The notes: generated by a model not told the origin, from the sequence alone. DNA of 34,165 nt from Candidatus Rokubacteria bacterium RIFCSPLOWO2_02_FULL_73_56 (GCA_001788495.1 MGCF01000007.1:1-34165), one strand, 5' to 3'; counted from the first letter of the stretch, positions 1 through 11,300 are shown. A program made the numbers and translations.

Positions 1-1
1 C

Positions 2-208
2 CCGTTCGCCGCGACGGTCAACGAGGGCGCGGCCGCGCCGCCCGCGGGGCCGCCGTGGACGCCCGAGGCCGAGGCGCGGATCGAGCGCATCCCCGCGTTC
101 ATCCGGCCGATGGCGCGCCGGGCGATCGAGCGCTGGGCCGCCGAGCACGGCCGCGCCACGATCGACGAGGCGGTGCTGGACGAGGCGCGCGGCGCCTTCG
201 GGATGTAG
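2..208 (+). CDS. PCP_red-domain protein, C-terminal fragment
   Basis: The frame is open from base 2 to the TAG at 206-208, so the gene begins upstream of the window and only 68 residues are visible. After an Ala/Pro-rich linker comes a compact helical segment starting WTPEAEARIERIPAFIRPMA and ending in an acidic, Ala-rich helix. This matches the pattern of the PCP_red family (roughly W-pEA--rl-kIPaFVR---r--iE--A-e-G---it--v---A). That domain is the C-terminal domain of the light-independent protochlorophyllide reductase B subunit, and it also ends unrelated proteins. Nothing here shows photosynthesis, so the full protein need not be ChlB/BchB. The HU gene begins 6 bases after the stop, so the two are probably co-transcribed. 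The domain call rests on recognised motif pattern; the function of the whole protein is unknown. Confidence 0.7.
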   Translation, partial: PFAATVNEGAAAPPAGPPWTPEAEARIERIPAFIRPMARRAIERWAAEHGRATIDEAVLDEARGAFGM

Positions 209-214
209 AGCGCG

Positions 215-484
215 ATGACGAAATCGGACCTCGTCGTGCGCATGGCGCAGGCGGCCGGCTGGCCGAAGGCCGCGACCGAGCGCGCGCTCCGCGCGATGCT
301 GGCGGGTGTCCGCGCCTCGCTCAAGCGCGGCGATCCCATCACGCTCGTCGGCTTCGGCACCTTCTCGGTCGCGCGGCGCAAGCCGCGGACGATGAAGAAC
401 CCGCGCACCGGCCAGTCGGTCACCGTCGGGGGACGGACCCCGCGCTTCAAGCCGTCCAAGGAGCTCAAGCAGGCCGTCCGCTGA
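215..484 (+). CDS. HU/IHF-family DNA-binding protein
   Basis: This 89-residue protein has the full length of the HU family. It opens with the helical dimerisation part (MTKSDLVVRMAQAAGWPKAA), continues with the strand signature around GFGTFSVARRKPR, and has the beta-arm containing NPRTGQSV followed by a FKPSKELK tail. The Arg-Asn-Pro-x-Thr-Gly element is the DNA-contacting tip of the arm. HU-like dimers bend DNA and compact the nucleoid. The ATG lies 6 bases after the preceding stop and there is only a weak purine stretch (GTAGAG) upstream, which suggests expression by read-through from the upstream gene. The track also shows a 155-residue ORF at 55-522 in another frame over the same DNA; it has low-complexity Arg/Ala composition and is a shadow. 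Confidence 0.93.
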   Translation: MTKSDLVVRMAQAAGWPKAATERALRAMLAGVRASLKRGDPITLVGFGTFSVARRKPRTMKNPRTGQSVTVGGRTPRFKPSKELKQAVR

Positions 485-495
485 CCGGTTTTTGC

Positions 496-525
496 TTGCT
501 GGCCGCGCCGGCCGCTCGCTAGAAT
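496..525 (+). promoter_or_regulatory. Possible promoter for the carboxypeptidase gene (leaderless start?)
   Basis: TTGCTG (496-501), an 18-base spacer and TAGAAT (520-525) resemble a sigma-70 promoter. The -10 box overlaps the annotated ATG at 524, which has no Shine-Dalgarno sequence. Transcription would start near 532, just at an in-frame GTG at 533. This is inference from motifs only. Confidence 0.35.
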
Positions 526-1450
526 GGCCCCAGTGCAGCCACCGCGCCTCCTCGCCTCGCTGGCGCTCTGCGCCGTCGTGCTGGCTCCCCTCGCCGCCTC
601 CGCGCAGAACGGGCGCGCGGCCGCGGTGAACGGCCGGCCGCTCGTGCTCTCCGCCGAGGCCGTCCTGCTGCTCGACCCCGACGGCCGCACGCTCTACGCG
701 AAGAACCCCGAGGAGGACCGCGCGCCGGCGAGCCTCGTGAAGCTCATGACGCTCTACCTCGTCTACGAGGACGTCGAGGCGGGACGCGCCGACCTGGAGG
801 AGCTCGTGCTGGTCAGCGCGAACGCCGCGCAGACGCCGCGCTACCGCATGGGGCTGCGGGCGGGCGAGCACGTGGCGCTGCGCACGCTGCTCGAGGGCGT
901 GGCGATCGCGTCGGCGAACGACGCCGCCACGGCGCTCGCCGAGCGCCTCGGCGGCGACGAGGCGACGTTCGTCTCGCGGATGAACGCCAAGACGCACGTG
1001 CTCGGGCTGAGCGACACGCGCTTCGCGAACGCCCACGGCCTGCCCGACCCGTTCCAGCGGAGCACCGCGCGCGACCTCGCGCAGCTCACCGCGCGGCTCC
1101 TCCACGACCATCCGGCGTCGCGGACGCTGCTGGGCGGCCAGACGTTCGTGTTCAACGGCCGCGTGCACACGCGGCACATCCCGCTGTTCAACGACCCGGG
1201 CGGCGTGCAGGCGCTCAAGACCGGGTTCACGCTGGAGGCCGGCTACAACCTGGCCGTCTCGGCGTGGCGCAACGGCCAGCAGTTCGTGATGGTCGTGCTC
1301 GGGGCGCGCACCCGCGCGCAGTCCTTCCTCGACGCGAAGAAGCTCCTGCACTACGCCTTCGTGGAGGCCGGGCTCGAGCCGGCCGGCGACCGCGCGCGCC
1401 CGGAGCCGAGGAAGCCGCCGTTCCGCGCCCGGCGCGCCGCGACGCACTAG
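524..1450 (+). CDS. D-alanyl-D-alanine carboxypeptidase (serine peptidase S11)
   Basis: This 308-residue exported enzyme trims the terminal D-Ala from peptidoglycan stem pentapeptides in the periplasm. A signal peptide occupies about residues 1-28 (cleavage near AASA/QNG). All three penicillin-binding motifs are visible: SxxK as S70-L-V-K73 in PASLVKLMT, SxN as S130-A-N132 in IASANDAAT, and KTG at K232-T233-G234 in ALKTGFT. The protein ends about 75 residues after KTG in a basic tail (KPPFRARRAATH). There is therefore no room for the beta-rich C-terminal domain and amphipathic anchor of PBP5, which makes it a short DacC/DacD-like form or a soluble enzyme. The track start ATG 524 lacks a ribosome binding site; GTG 533, three codons inside, is a plausible alternative. 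The haloacid dehalogenase gene follows after 29 bases. Confidence 0.92.
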   Translation: MAPVQPPRLLASLALCAVVLAPLAASAQNGRAAAVNGRPLVLSAEAVLLLDPDGRTLYAKNPEEDRAPASLVKLMTLYLVYEDVEAGRADLEELVLVSANAAQTPRYRMGLRAGEHVALRTLLEGVAIASANDAATALAERLGGDEATFVSRMNAKTHVLGLSDTRFANAHGLPDPFQRSTARDLAQLTARLLHDHPASRTLLGGQTFVFNGRVHTRHIPLFNDPGGVQALKTGFTLEAGYNLAVSAWRNGQQFVMVVLGARTRAQSFLDAKKLLHYAFVEAGLEPAGDRARPEPRKPPFRARRAATH

Positions 1451-1479
1451 CCGCGCCGGCCCGGCAGGAGGACTCCCCA

Positions 1480-2130
1480 GTGGCGATTCGGGGCTACGTG
1501 TTCGACGCCTACGGCACGCTGTTCGACGTCCACTCCGTCGTGGAGGCGGGGCGCGCGCTCACGCCGGACCCGGCGGCGCTGTCCGCCACCTGGCGGCAGA
1601 AGCAGCTCGAGTACACGTGGCTCCGTGCGCTGATGGGCCGCTACGAGGACTTCTGGGCCGTGACCGAGGCCGCGCTCCGCTACGCCGTCCGCCGGCTCGG
1701 CCTGACGGCGAGCGAGGCGGAGCTCGCGCGGCTCATGGAGGCCTACCTCTCGCTCGCGTGCTTTCCCGAGGTGGGCGCGGCGCTCGCGCGGCTCGCGGGG
1801 CGGCCGCGCGCGATCCTCTCGAACGGCGCCCCGCGGATGCTCGCGGCGGCCGTCGCCTCGAGCGGGCTGGGCCGCGACCTCGAGCACGTCATCTCGGTGG
1901 ACGCGGTGCGGACGTACAAGCCCGCGCCGCAGGTCTACGCGCTCGGGCCCGCGACCCTCGGCGTCCCCGCGGGGGAGCTCCTGTTCGTGTCCTCGAACGC
2001 GTGGGACGTGGCGGGCGCGAAGGCGTACGGCTACCGGGTCGCGTGGTGCAACCGGACCGGGGCGCCCGAGGAGGAGCTCGGCGTGCGCGCCGACCTGGTG
2101 CTCCGCGGGCTCGACCAGCTACCGGTCTAG
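1480..2130 (+). CDS. (S)-2-haloacid dehalogenase, type II (HAD superfamily)
   Basis: From the GTG at 1480 this is a 216-residue protein, the usual size for L-2-haloacid dehalogenases, which replace the halogen of short 2-haloalkanoates by hydroxyl with inversion. I choose GTG 1480 because CAGGAGGA sits just upstream and the HAD core starts at once; the track ORF beginning at 1264 overlaps the carboxypeptidase gene. The catalytic set is complete: nucleophile D9 and T13 in FDAYGTLFD, R39 in WRQKQLEY, S114-N115 in ILSNGAP, K147 and Y153 in YKPAPQVY, and S171, N173, D176 in SSNAWD. R39 and the SSN-x-x-D ending separate true haloacid dehalogenases from phosphatases of the superfamily. The gene end overlaps the cupin gene tail-to-tail by 12 bases. 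Glycolate-type metabolism cannot be told apart from use of halogenated compounds by sequence alone. Confidence 0.93.
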   Translation: MAIRGYVFDAYGTLFDVHSVVEAGRALTPDPAALSATWRQKQLEYTWLRALMGRYEDFWAVTEAALRYAVRRLGLTASEAELARLMEAYLSLACFPEVGAALARLAGRPRAILSNGAPRMLAAAVASSGLGRDLEHVISVDAVRTYKPAPQVYALGPATLGVPAGELLFVSSNAWDVAGAKAYGYRVAWCNRTGAPEEELGVRADLVLRGLDQLPV

Positions 2131-2463
2131 GAACTCGTTCGGCTGCTCGAAGACGCCGAGCACGACGCAGCCGTCGGGCGACCACGCCTCGTGCACCGAG
2201 CCCGCGCGGCGCCACACGAAGTCGCCCGCGCGGCAGGCGCCGTCCTCGTCCACCAGCGAGCCCTCGAGCACGTAGCTCTGCTCGACGCCGACGTGGCGGT
2301 GCGTGGGCAGGCGCGCGCCGGGCGCCATCCGCACGAGCGAGGTCTGCCGCCCCGTCGCGTCCTGGTAGAGCAGCTTCAGCGTGACGCCCGGAAAGCGCGT
2401 CGGCTCCCAGGCGATCCGCGAGACGTCGAGGTAGGTCGAGCGCGCCGTCTCCTTGACGATCAT
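2119..2463 (-). CDS. Small cupin-domain protein (ChrR-like cupin)
   Basis: This 114-residue single-domain cupin starts at ATG 2463 behind GGGGGAGG. The first cupin motif is visible as PTHRHVGVEQSYVLEGSL (His-x-His, then Glu in place, giving three metal ligands). The second motif is AGDFVWRRAGSVHEAWSP with the fourth ligand His. The pattern is that of the ChrR-type cupins, which bind zinc or another divalent metal and act as sensors or small dioxygenase-like enzymes. Substrate and partner are not evident: there is no sigma factor next to it, so an anti-sigma role is not supported. It converges on the dehalogenase gene, and the two stop codons lie within a 12-base overlap. It lies downstream of the SWIB-like gene but behind a strong terminator, so it probably has its own promoter. 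Confidence 0.85.
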   Translation of the reverse strand: MIVKETARSTYLDVSRIAWEPTRFPGVTLKLLYQDATGRQTSLVRMAPGARLPTHRHVGVEQSYVLEGSLVDEDGACRAGDFVWRRAGSVHEAWSPDGCVVLGVFEQPNEFLDR

Positions 2464-2490
2464 GGTGGGCCTCCCCCGCGCGGAGTGTAC

Positions 2491-2522
2491 AAAAAAAGGC
2501 GGCCCGCCGGAAGCGAGCCGCC
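2491..2522 (-). terminator. Rho-independent terminator of the SWIB-like gene
   Basis: Read on the minus strand, a ten-pair stem (GGCGGCTCGC with GCGGGCCGCC, one G-T pair) closes a five-base loop TTCCG and is followed by seven T. It lies about 30 bases after the stop codon of the small gene and is the clearest intrinsic terminator in the window. Confidence 0.9.
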
Positions 2523-2551
2523 CGAGACGGTGTGCGGTCGGCGCCGCGCGC

Positions 2552-2710
2552 CTACTTCTTGCCGGCGAGCTTCCGGCGCTTCACGTAGCCCCAGATCTTC
2601 TTCGTCATGTCGGACGGCCCGATCGGCGCGCTCCCGAAGACGGACTCCAGCGTGTCCTTGCACCCCTTGAAGCAGATCGAGTACCCGCCGAACGCCTTCT
2701 TCTTCGCCAT
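2552..2710 (-). CDS. 52-residue SWIB-like mini-protein
   Basis: The start is ATG 2710 (MAKKKAFGGYS), fixed by a near-perfect Shine-Dalgarno AAGGAGGAGG ending 6 bases upstream; the longer track ORF from 2776 is an upstream extension. The product is small, very basic (KRRKLAGKK tail) and has two Cys six residues apart (ICFKGCKD). The second half, with LESVFG, then IGPSDMTKKIWGYVKRRKL, follows the pattern of the SWIB/MDM2 domain (L--l-G---ltR-ev-kklW-YIk---L). Only the first half of that domain would be present. SWIB proteins occur in chromatin remodelling complexes and as stand-alone small proteins in some bacteria. The strong ribosome binding site plus dedicated terminator suggest a highly expressed single-gene unit. 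The alternative is an uncharacterised small basic protein with chance similarity; function is not known. Confidence 0.75.
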   Translation of the reverse strand: MAKKKAFGGYSICFKGCKDTLESVFGSAPIGPSDMTKKIWGYVKRRKLAGKK

Positions 2711-2716
2711 CTGCCC

Positions 2717-2726
2717 CCTCCTCCTT
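2717..2726 (-). promoter_or_regulatory. Strong ribosome binding site deciding the start of the SWIB-like gene
   Basis: On the minus strand AAGGAGGAGG ends 6 bases before ATG 2710; the AGGAGG core is 9 bases away. This is the best Shine-Dalgarno sequence I see in the window and it excludes the longer start at 2776. Confidence 0.85.
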
Positions 2727-2754
2727 GGTGGTGATCGACCACGCGTCCCCTGAC

Positions 2755-2856
2755 TGCCCGGGGGTATTACTACCACATGTACGAGGGGAGGAAAAGGGGA
2801 AATACCATCCGTTGGGGCGCCGCGCCCCTCCCAGGAATACCCTGGAGGGGTATCAG
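2755..2856. repeat. Cluster of GGTATT / AATACC inverted repeats
   Basis: In the 166 bases between the SDR stop and the SWIB-like start codon there are four copies of a short GGTATT-type word in both orientations: GGGGTATTACTACC near 2761-2774, AAATACCATCC near 2800-2810, and a perfect hairpin ATACCC-TGGAG-GGGTAT at 2837-2853. The last could act as a weak terminator of the SDR gene; the set as a whole may be an operator. No poly-T tract follows on either strand. Confidence 0.4.
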
Positions 2857-2876
2857 GGCGCCCGGGACCCCGCCGC

Positions 2877-6586
<3,710 letters not shown>

Positions 6587-6590
<4 letters not shown>

Positions 6591-7126
6591 GGGCGCCCGC
6601 GCGCCGGGGCGGCGCAGGGCAGCGGCGGGAGCGTCTGGGTCTCGATGGACGCCTCGTCCAGCGGGCGGTGTCCGGCCACCCAGGCCTCGGGGGTGATCCG
6701 GAGCTGGCGGCGGACGTGGAAGGTCACGCTGAGCGGCCCGAGGCCGGCGTGCTTCGCGCACAGGTACCGCGCGGCGCTCGCCACGTGCCGCGGGTGTTCC
6801 GGCCGGATGGCCCGGTACACGTTGCTGAGCCGGAAGTAGGCGAGGCTCGTCCGCCGAAGGTCCTCGGTCAGGCGGAAGTCGTGCCGGCCGGCGGCGCTCT
6901 CGACCGTGTAGCGCACCAGGCGTCCCGGATCGGGGTTGGGCGCGAAGAAGTTCCAGTCGTTGTCGAGGAAGAGCGCCGCGAGGTACGGGTGGACGATCGG
7001 GTGGACCCGTCCGGTGAGATAGGACGCGGGGAAGGGCGCGACGAGGAGGGCGAGGGTGTGCCACGCCAGGAAGAGCGAGGCGCCGACGCAGGCGACGCCC
7101 CGGAGCGCCCGGCGGGCCTTCGCGAT
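6587..7126 (-). CDS. Single-pass membrane protein, SdpA/DUF5819-like; non-canonical start
   Basis: The track shows only 109 residues from GTG 6916, but the frame stays open upstream to the TAG at 7151-7153 and the extra part is clearly protein-like. It has a basic start, a membrane helix (GVACVGASLFLAWHTLALLV) and then a soluble part with NDWNFFAPNPDPGR. A helix followed by W-x-F-F-A-P-x-P is the pattern of the small partner proteins (SdpA, DUF5819) encoded next to HTTM proteins. No ATG, GTG or TTG exists in the 78 codons between the stop and GTG 6916. The best placed candidate is ATC at 7126, 8 bases after GGAG and one base from ATG GCG; it would give 179 residues. A sequence error or rare start is possible. 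The gene is coupled to the HTTM gene by GTGA. Confidence 0.7.
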
Positions 7127-7150
7127 CGTCTCCGCTCCGGGCCCTCGGCG

Positions 7151-7330
7151 CTAGCGCCCGGGCATCGAGGGCGCGGCCTTCCGCTGCGAGCCCTGGCTGC
7201 CCGACAACAGCTTGGTCTCCCCCTGCACCTGCGAGGGCGCCGCGCCCCCCGGCACGGACGGCGTCTGCTTCCGCGCCGCGCCCTTGCCGCCCATGAGCAG
7301 CTTGGTCTCGCCTTCGACGCGCGAGGGAAG
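7151..7330 (-). repeat. 90-base tandem repeat in the BON gene
   Basis: Two 90-base (30-codon) units follow one another; the word CTTGGTCTC occurs at 7211 and again at 7301. The protein units keep the core GETKLL and a closing P-S-V/M-P-G but differ elsewhere, so the duplication is not recent. Confidence 0.75.
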
Positions 7331-7642
7331 CGGCGCGACTCCCGTGAGGCTCAGGCTCCGCACCCCGGGGATGCGGCCCTTGAGCTGCTCGAGCTGGGGC
7401 CGGTGCTCGGGCGTGGCGATCCCGGACAGCTCGACATGGCCGTTCTTGACGCCGACCTTCATCTTGCAGTCCGCACAGCCCCCGAGGCTCGCCGCCACCG
7501 CCTCCCTGACCTTGAGGGCCAGGTCTCGATCCGCCCCCGGCCGGAGCGCGGGATCGATCTCGACCGTCCCCGCGGACGCGGCCGACGCCACGAGCAGCCC
7601 CGCGAGCCCCGCACACCGACGCACGACCTTCCTCAGCGTCAT
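7151..7642 (-). CDS. Exported BON-domain protein with duplicated C-terminal tail
   Basis: This is a 163-residue protein from ATG 7642, preceded by GGGAGGGAGG. A signal peptide covers residues 1-24 (cleavage ASA/GTV). Residues 25-105 form one BON domain, with the typical strand-turn KNGHVELSGIA and closing helix ending IPGVRSLSL; BON domains bind phospholipid or pack against envelope proteins. A CxxC (GCADCKMK) is unusual inside this domain. The last 55-60 residues are a tandem duplication of a 30-residue Gly/Ser/Lys-rich unit (VEGETKLLMGGKG and VQGETKLLSGSQG). It is first gene of a three-gene operon: the same reading frame continues after its TAG into the SdpA-like protein. Function is not known; an envelope or periplasmic location is well supported. 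Confidence 0.85.
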   Translation of the reverse strand: MTLRKVVRRCAGLAGLLVASAASAGTVEIDPALRPGADRDLALKVREAVAASLGGCADCKMKVGVKNGHVELSGIATPEHRPQLEQLKGRIPGVRSLSLTGVAPLPSRVEGETKLLMGGKGAARKQTPSVPGGAAPSQVQGETKLLSGSQGSQRKAAPSMPGR

Positions 7643-7902
7643 CGCAGCCTCCCTCCCGCGACACCCGAAAGGCGCGCGGCCGTCATCATATCAGCCTTCG
7701 AGCGGGCCGAAGCGCTCGACCCGCCGTGACGCCGGGGCGTTCTTTCCGGAAACTCAGTCGTCTTCCGGCACGATTTGATGCGTCGTGCGGATTGATTTTC
7801 TCTTGACAACGTGCGACGCGGGGCCAATAGTTCGCGCCGTCGCGGCTCCTCGTCCACTCACGGTTGTCTTCGTCGAGGCCGGGGCCGCAAGGGGCAGCCG
7901 GT
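7643..7902. other. Divergent intergenic region between BON gene and secreted-protein locus
   Basis: This 260-base spacer is locally richer in A/T than its surroundings (7740-7810). On the minus strand TATGAT (7685-7690) may be a -10 box for the BON operon, without a recognisable -35. On the plus strand it holds the TTGACA promoter listed separately and the GC-rich leader of the downstream gene. I see no coding region or known RNA here. Confidence 0.5.
7803..7831 (+). promoter_or_regulatory. Sigma-70-type promoter of the giant-protein locus
   Basis: A perfect TTGACA (7803-7808) is followed by a 17-base spacer and AATAGT (7826-7831, four of six matches to TATAAT). It points toward the small exported protein, the giant gene and the FIMAH gene. 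Transcription would start near 7838, giving a leader of about 65 bases before ATG 7903. Confidence 0.6.
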
Positions 7903-8322
7903 ATGGGCTGGAGAGGCTCCGGGGACCTTGGACCCGGCAGGCAGCAACGGACTCGGGAGAGCGCCCAGCGGGGCGACCCCCTGCGTTGTGCGGGCTTCGC
8001 GCTCCTGCTCGCCGCCGCGCTCCTCTCGCTCGTCACTCCCGTCCTGGCCGCGCACCCCCAGGACTCGCAGGACCCGCCCACGCACGAGCGAGCGGTCTTG
8101 GAGACGCCCGACGCCGAGCAGAACGCCTGCATCCGCGCCGGGCGCCGCGCGTGGGAGCCCGGCGCCGAGCAGGTCGTCGTCACCGCTCAGCCGGCCGCCA
8201 CCGAGGGCGCCCTCGCGATCATCCCGAGCCTGACGGGCACGACGCTCGGCGAGGGCGAGGAGCAGCTTCCGGCCCCGGTCGTCCCGGAACGGATCAAATG
8301 GGACAAGCGCGGGGCGGCCTGA
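7903..8322 (+). CDS. Small exported protein of unknown function
   Basis: From ATG 7903 (AAGGGG eight bases upstream) this is a 139-residue protein; TTG 7864 is the only other start in frame. A long basic N-terminal stretch of about 30 residues precedes a hydrophobic segment (FALLLAAALLSLVTPVLAA) that looks like the core of a signal peptide, so residues after HPQDSQD are probably outside the cytoplasm. The mature part is acidic, has a single Cys (QNACIRAG) and ends in a Pro/Lys tail (VVPERIKWDKRG). I recognise no domain. The stop is one base before the ATG of the giant gene, so the two are certainly on one transcript and this protein may be an accessory or secretion partner of the giant. The first 30 codons are very GC-rich and fold-prone. 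Confidence 0.65.
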   Translation: MGWRGSGDLGPGRQQRTRESAQRGDPLRCAGFALLLAAALLSLVTPVLAAHPQDSQDPPTHERAVLETPDAEQNACIRAGRRAWEPGAEQVVVTAQPAATEGALAIIPSLTGTTLGEGEEQLPAPVVPERIKWDKRGAA

Positions 8323-8323
8323 G

Positions 8324-11300
8324 ATGAGACCCCTCCGCCTCGTCGCCCTCCTCGCCGCCTTGCTCGCCGCCCCCGCCGCCGCCCAGGGACCGCTCCCGGC
8401 GCCGGTCTCCCGCTGGAGCTTCGACGAGGCGGGCGGGAGCGCGGTGCTCGACGCCACGGGCACCGGCAACACCGGCGCGCTCGTCGGCATCGTGACCCGC
8501 GTGCCGGGGCTCATCGGCAACGCGGTCAGGTTCGACGGGCCGGTCGGGCGCGTCGAGATCCCCTCGAGTCCGAGCCTGGTGAGGTCGGGTGGGCACGTGA
8601 CGTTCGAGGCCGTCGTCTACGTCGACGGACCCGCCCCCGCCGCCAACGCCGCGGCGGACGGGCTGAACGTGATCGCCGCCAAGACGCAGAGCGGCTTCCA
8701 CGAGTACGGCTTCTTCCTCCAGTCGGGCACCGCCACCGTGGTCTGGACCGTCGCCGACGACGGCGGCAACGGCCGTCTGGCCGCGCCCGCGCCCCTCAGC
8801 CTCAAGCGCTGGCACCACCTGCTCGGCACCTACGACGGCGACCTCCAGAAGCTCTACGTGGACGGCGCCCTCGTCGCCTCGGCCGTTCGCGGGCCCGATT
8901 TGCTCGACGGCTCCGGGCCCGTCGTGGTCGGAGACTACGCGGCGCTCGACTTCCTGCAGGGGCCGATTTTCGGCACCGTGGACGTGGCCGCCGTCTACGA
9001 CGAGCCCGTGGACGCGGCCACCGCGCGGGCGCTCGCCCAGGCGGCGCTGAACGTCCGCGGCTACGTGAGCAACCTGGCCGGCGCGAGCGTGTCGGTGATC
9101 GATCCGGCCACGGGCAGCCTCCTCGCCACCATTCCGGTCGGGGCGGAGCCGCACGGCGTGGCCCTCACGCCGGACGGCACGCGGGCCTACGTGGCCAACT
9201 TCGCGGACGACACCGTCTCCGTGATCGACACGCGCAGCAACATGGTCGTCGGAACGCTCTTCGGATTTTCGGGCCCCGTGAGCATCACGATTGCCGCCGA
9301 CGGCAGCCGCGTCTACGTGGCGAGCCGCTCGGGCGACTTCGTCACCGTCCTCGACGCGGCCACGAACGGCGTCCTGCAGACCGTCTTGCTGCCCCCCGGG
9401 TCGCGGCCGTCGTTCATGGCGCTCTCGCCCGACGGTGACCAGCTCTGGGTCACCCACGAGCTCGACGCCGGCATCTCGATCGTGGACACGGCGACCTACG
9501 CGGTCACGTCCGCTTCGCCGCCGGGGCCGGCCGCCGAGATCGCGCTCGCGTCCGACGGCGCCCGCGCCTACGCGACGGGCTTCTTCCACGACCAGCTCTG
9601 GATCATCGACACCCTGAGCCTCACGACGCTCTCGCTCCCCGTCGGCGTCGCCCCGCACGGTGTCGCGCTCACGCCCGACGGCGCCCGCGCCTATGTGGCG
9701 AACCGGGGCACGACCGACCTGGTCCCCGTCCTGTCGAACAACACGGTGTCCGTGATCGACACCGCGACGGCCACCGTGCTCACGACGATCAGCGCCGGGC
9801 TCGGGTTCGGTCCGGAGTCGGTGGCGATCAGCCCGGACGGCACGCGCGTCTACGTGACCGCGCTCTTCTCCGACAGCGTGTCGGTCATCGACACGGCGAG
9901 CAACACCGTCGTCGGCACGATCCCGGTGGGCGCGATGCCCGCCCACATCGCCCTCGGCCCCGCCGCCGCCCTGGCGCCGCCGCCGCCGGTCACCACCGGC
10001 GCGATCCTCGGCCACGTGCGCGACAACTTCGGCAACCCGATCGGCGGCGCCACCGTCCAGCTCAACGCCGACCTCGTCGGCGGCACCTATGCGACCGTCA
10101 CGACCGCGGTGGACGGGAGCTACGCCTTCTCCGGCGTGATCCCGGGGACGTACCGGGTCAGCGCCCAGGCCGACGGCTACGCGACGCAGTGGTACAACGG
10201 CAAGTCGGTCCACCACCTGAGCGACCACGTCGGCGTCACCGCGGGTGCGACGACGAGCGGCATCGACTTCGCGCTCGTCGCGGGCGCCGGCGGCATCGGC
10301 GGCCGCGTGACCGACGGGGCGGGCAACGGCCTCGCGGGCGTCCCCGTGAGCATCCACCTGGCGACCGGCGGCTACGTGCTGAGCGCGCTCACCGACGCCG
10401 CCGGCTACTACACGACCGGGCTGCGCCTGGGTCCGGGCTTCTACAAGGCGCAGGTGGACACGAACGGCTTCGTCCAGCAGTGGTACAGCGGCGCGGCGAC
10501 CTTCGACACGGCGAGCGCGATCCCCGTGTCGGGCGGCAGCGTCACGCCCGGCGTCGACTTCGCGCTCGCCGGGGGCGCGGCGCGCATCGCCGGCACCGTG
10601 ACGCTGGCGGGCTCCGGCGCGCCGCTCGCCGGCATCCAGATCGACGTCCTCGACGCCGCCACGAGCGCGGGCGTGGCCGGGGCGCAGACGGGCCCGGACG
10701 GGACGTACGCGACGAACCAGAGCCTCGCCCTCGGGCCGTACCTGGTCCGCGCGAGCGGCCCGGGCGTGGAGCCGCAGACGCTCGGCCCGTTCATGCTCGC
10801 GGCCGGCACGACGCTCACGGTCGATTTCGTGATGGCGCCGGGCGGGACCATCACGGGCACCGTGCGCCGCGCCGCCGACTTCGCGCCCGTCGCCGGCGCG
10901 ATCGTCGAGGTCTACGACGCCGTCTCGGGCCTCTGGGTCGCCGGCAGCTTCATCACGCAGGCCGACGGGAGCTACGCGACGACGGGCCTCGCCCCCGGGC
11001 AGTACAAGGTCCGCGCGCGGACGCTCTCCGGGCTCGCGGCCCGGTACTACGTGGACTCGGCGACGATCGCCGGGGCGACGCCGGTCACCGTGAGCGCGGG
11101 CGCGACCACGCCCGGCGTGGACTTCGCGCTGGCGGCGGGCGGCGGCATCGTCGGCACGGTGACGAGCGGTGCCACGCCGCTCGGCGCCGTGAGCGTCGAG
11201 GTCTACGACTTCGCGACCAACGCGTGGCTCGATGCGGCCCAGACGGCGCCCGACGGCACGTACACGTTCGAGCGGCGCCTCGCGCCCGGCGCCTACAAGG

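Noticed and set aside
485-523. Terminator after the HU gene
   Set aside because: The T run precedes the GC hairpin on the plus strand instead of following it.
1264-1479. N-terminal extension of the dehalogenase as in the track ORF
   Set aside because: It overlaps the carboxypeptidase gene, has shadow composition, and a GTG with a good ribosome binding site starts exactly at the domain.
7761-7785. Possible sigma-54 promoter (GGCACGATTTGATGC)
   Set aside because: The distance between the GG and GC elements is one base too long for the -24/-12 spacing and the TTGC part is incomplete.
7860-7990. Cyclic-di-GMP, SAM, glycine or cobalamin riboswitch before the giant gene
   Set aside because: None of the invariant words of these classes is present on the plus strand.
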